Source of the DNA: an uncultured bacterium
GTDB lineage: Bacteria; Bacillota; Clostridia; Peptostreptococcales; Anaerovoracaceae
Length of the DNA: 7,345 nucleotides
NCBI GenBank assembly: GCA_905214225.1
Contig: CAJMLL010000060.1
Location: 1 to 7,345, forward strand
Direction: 5' to 3'
How positions within the stretch are numbered: position 1 is the first letter of the stretch; every line of letters starts with the position of its first letter. This document shows, one piece after another, positions 6,308 to 7,345 of this stretch. The notes under the pieces were generated by a model. The model saw only the letters and a program-made list of their open reading frames with translations, was not told where the DNA came from and ran no database searches. Both the position numbers and the translations under genes were made by a program.

Positions 6308-6338
6308 ATTACAAACTGCAAGTGATTTCTTTTTTCAA
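6308..6338 (-). promoter_or_regulatory. Weak candidate promoter of the VWA gene
   Basis: On the minus strand TTGAAA (6333-6338) and TGTAAT (6308-6313) are 19 bp apart. Both hexamers match consensus at 5 of 6 positions but the spacer is long. It would give a second transcript for the VWA gene besides read-through from upstream genes. Just upstream (6338-6363) is an imperfect hairpin with TACA/TGTA arms and no T tract, and 6377-6393 has a small GTCGC/GCGAC stem; neither looks like a terminator. Confidence 0.25.
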
Positions 6339-6404
6339 CTTACAGCCATATTGTAGAAGTTTCCGGCCTCCATCTGGTCGCATGCGAAGCGACATTTCAT
6401 TTTC

Positions 6405-6914
6405 TTATCCGCCGATCAGCTTCTGATCAAAAGCGAATAAGGCCTCATTGATTTCAAAGAGATTGTAATTCCCATGCGCGAGGAAATATTCCACGATGAT
6501 GTCGAATTTACTGGAGTGAGACAGGGCAAAGCCTGCCTTCATCAGCATCTCCTTCACTTCCGGCAAGGGAAGTTCCAGGGCAATGGCAAAAGCCAGAACC
6601 GTGCTCTTGGACGGCCTGTAGTTTTTATCCGTACGGATCTTAGAGAAGAGCTTGCGGTCGATGTTCGCCTTTTTATAGCACTGGGCATCCGTCATCCCGG
6701 ATTCATCGATTTTCCGGAGAAGCATTTCAGAAAAACTCTCATCGATCTGGCCCAGGGCGTCTTCAAGCGTTGCGGCCGGTTTTTCTCCTGGGGCTTTTCC
6801 CACTGGTGCCTGATCCCGGATGAGAAATTCCTCCAGATCACCCTGCAGTTCTGCAGCCAGATAGTGTTCATCAATGTAATTCTGGATATCTTCATAGAGC
6901 TTCAAACTGATCAT
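6405..6914 (-). CDS. XRE-like helix-turn-helix protein paired with the VWA gene
   Basis: A 169-residue protein from the ATG at 6914, which has AAGGGG 6 nt upstream; an in-frame ATG at 6935 with AGGA 5 nt before it would add seven residues. The N-terminal ~45 residues are acidic and helical, followed by a Pro/Ala/Lys linker. From about residue 61, [33 protein letters not shown] and [19 protein letters not shown] give an XRE-like five-helix DNA-binding pattern, followed by a strongly patterned tail ([13 protein letters not shown] ~132-144, [16 protein letters not shown] ~149-164). I recall this C-terminal region in Bacillota proteins, alone or fused to macro or VWA domains, but no function is established. 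Located between the GNAT and VWA genes, it probably is the regulator or partner of the VWA protein. Confidence 0.75.
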   Translation of the reverse strand: MISLKLYEDIQNYIDEHYLAAELQGDLEEFLIRDQAPVGKAPGEKPAATLEDALGQIDESFSEMLLRKIDESGMTDAQCYKKANIDRKLFSKIRTDKNYRPSKSTVLAFAIALELPLPEVKEMLMKAGFALSHSSKFDIIVEYFLAHGNYNLFEINEALFAFDQKLIGG

Positions 6915-6949
6915 GCTTTCCCCTTTTCCGTTCATATTCTTCCTGCCGA

Positions 6950-7345
6950 TTACAGCTTCTTTTCCAGCAGCACCAGACTCACATCCGAAATTCCATTAAA
7001 GACACAAGGTACGATATCCGCTTCCCGGTAACCCAGCCGGGTATAAAAACTCCGCGCATTCCGGTTGCGCTCATTCGTGTCCATTCGAAGATAAATACAG
7101 CCATGCTCTTCCGCATACTGTTCGTAAAACTGCACGAAGGCTTTCCCATATCCATGTCCCCTTACCGCAGGATCAATCACCAGAGTATGCAGGACCATGA
7201 CCTGACTCTCAGGAGCATCATACTGCCAGTCAGCGCCGTCATAGACATCCACCTGCGTCTGATTGATAATCGCCGTACCCACAATCCGGCCGCCATCCGC
7301 CATATCCTTCTCCACGAATAAATCCTGCCTGCGCAAGGCCGCTTC
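6950..7345 (-). CDS. GNAT family N-acetyltransferase, 5' end outside window
   Basis: The frame is open to the window edge (7345), so the N-terminus is missing; a TTG at 7336 is not a supported start. The visible 131 residues contain the core of the GNAT fold: motif A as [15 protein letters not shown] with the acetyl-CoA pyrophosphate loop RGHGYG, then [24 protein letters not shown], the motif B region, and a short C-terminal strand pair ending in EKKL. It transfers an acetyl group from acetyl-CoA to an amine substrate that cannot be inferred. The stop codon (6950-6952) lies 14 to 35 nt before the next gene, depending on that gene's start, so the two are likely cotranscribed with the VWA gene downstream. 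Confidence 0.85.
   Translation of the reverse strand, partial: EAALRRQDLFVEKDMADGGRIVGTAIINQTQVDVYDGADWQYDAPESQVMVLHTLVIDPAVRGHGYGKAFVQFYEQYAEEHGCIYLRMDTNERNRNARSFYTRLGYREADIVPCVFNGISDVSLVLLEKKL

Noticed and set aside
6474..7031. 185-codon plus-strand frame across the HTH and GNAT genes
   Set aside because: Both minus-strand proteins have clear family motifs in this stretch; the plus-strand translation has none and no promoter or ribosome site.

Overview
The window looks like chromosomal DNA of a low-to-mid GC member of the Bacillota, most likely a gut-type Clostridia or Erysipelotrichia-like organism. This rests on strong purine-rich Shine-Dalgarno sites, compact operons, hairpin/T-tract terminators and protein families typical of that group. 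The genus cannot be named from sequence alone.

Left edge (1-1110): the first ~53 bases look like the outer end of an IS3-family (IS150-like) insertion sequence whose body lies outside the window. About 400 bp without a convincing gene follow, holding a good minus-strand promoter with nothing recognisable behind it. A plus-strand DsbA-family thioredoxin-fold gene (463-1083) comes next. It is split by one in-frame TAA at codon 65 and ends at a hairpin terminator.

Middle (1181-5484): a minus-strand cluster reads, in transcription order, an unrecognised 84-residue helical protein, an alpha/beta hydrolase coupled to it by an ATGA overlap, a RibD-C/dihydrofolate-reductase-like reductase 44 bp later, and, after 129 bp with its own likely promoter, a DUF362 protein with two [4Fe-4S] motifs. 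A LysR-type regulator is divergent from this cluster. The 147 bp shared upstream region holds a symmetric TTAT-N11-ATAA site that overlaps the LysR extended -10 element, so autorepression and control of the divergent hydrolase operon are likely. Together the genes suggest a small regulated redox or small-molecule conversion locus; its substrate is not evident.

Right (5530-7345): a second minus-strand operon carries a GNAT acetyltransferase (5' end outside the window), a helix-turn-helix protein with a conserved C-terminal region, and a VWA-domain protein with an intact MIDAS. It ends at a clear rho-independent terminator at 5531-5549.

No tRNA, rRNA, CRISPR array or known defence cassette was seen. 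The most notable points are the nonsense-interrupted dsbA-like gene beside an IS end, the serine-free nucleophile elbow of the hydrolase, the LysR operator architecture, and a palindrome between the -35 and -10 elements of the DUF362 promoter.
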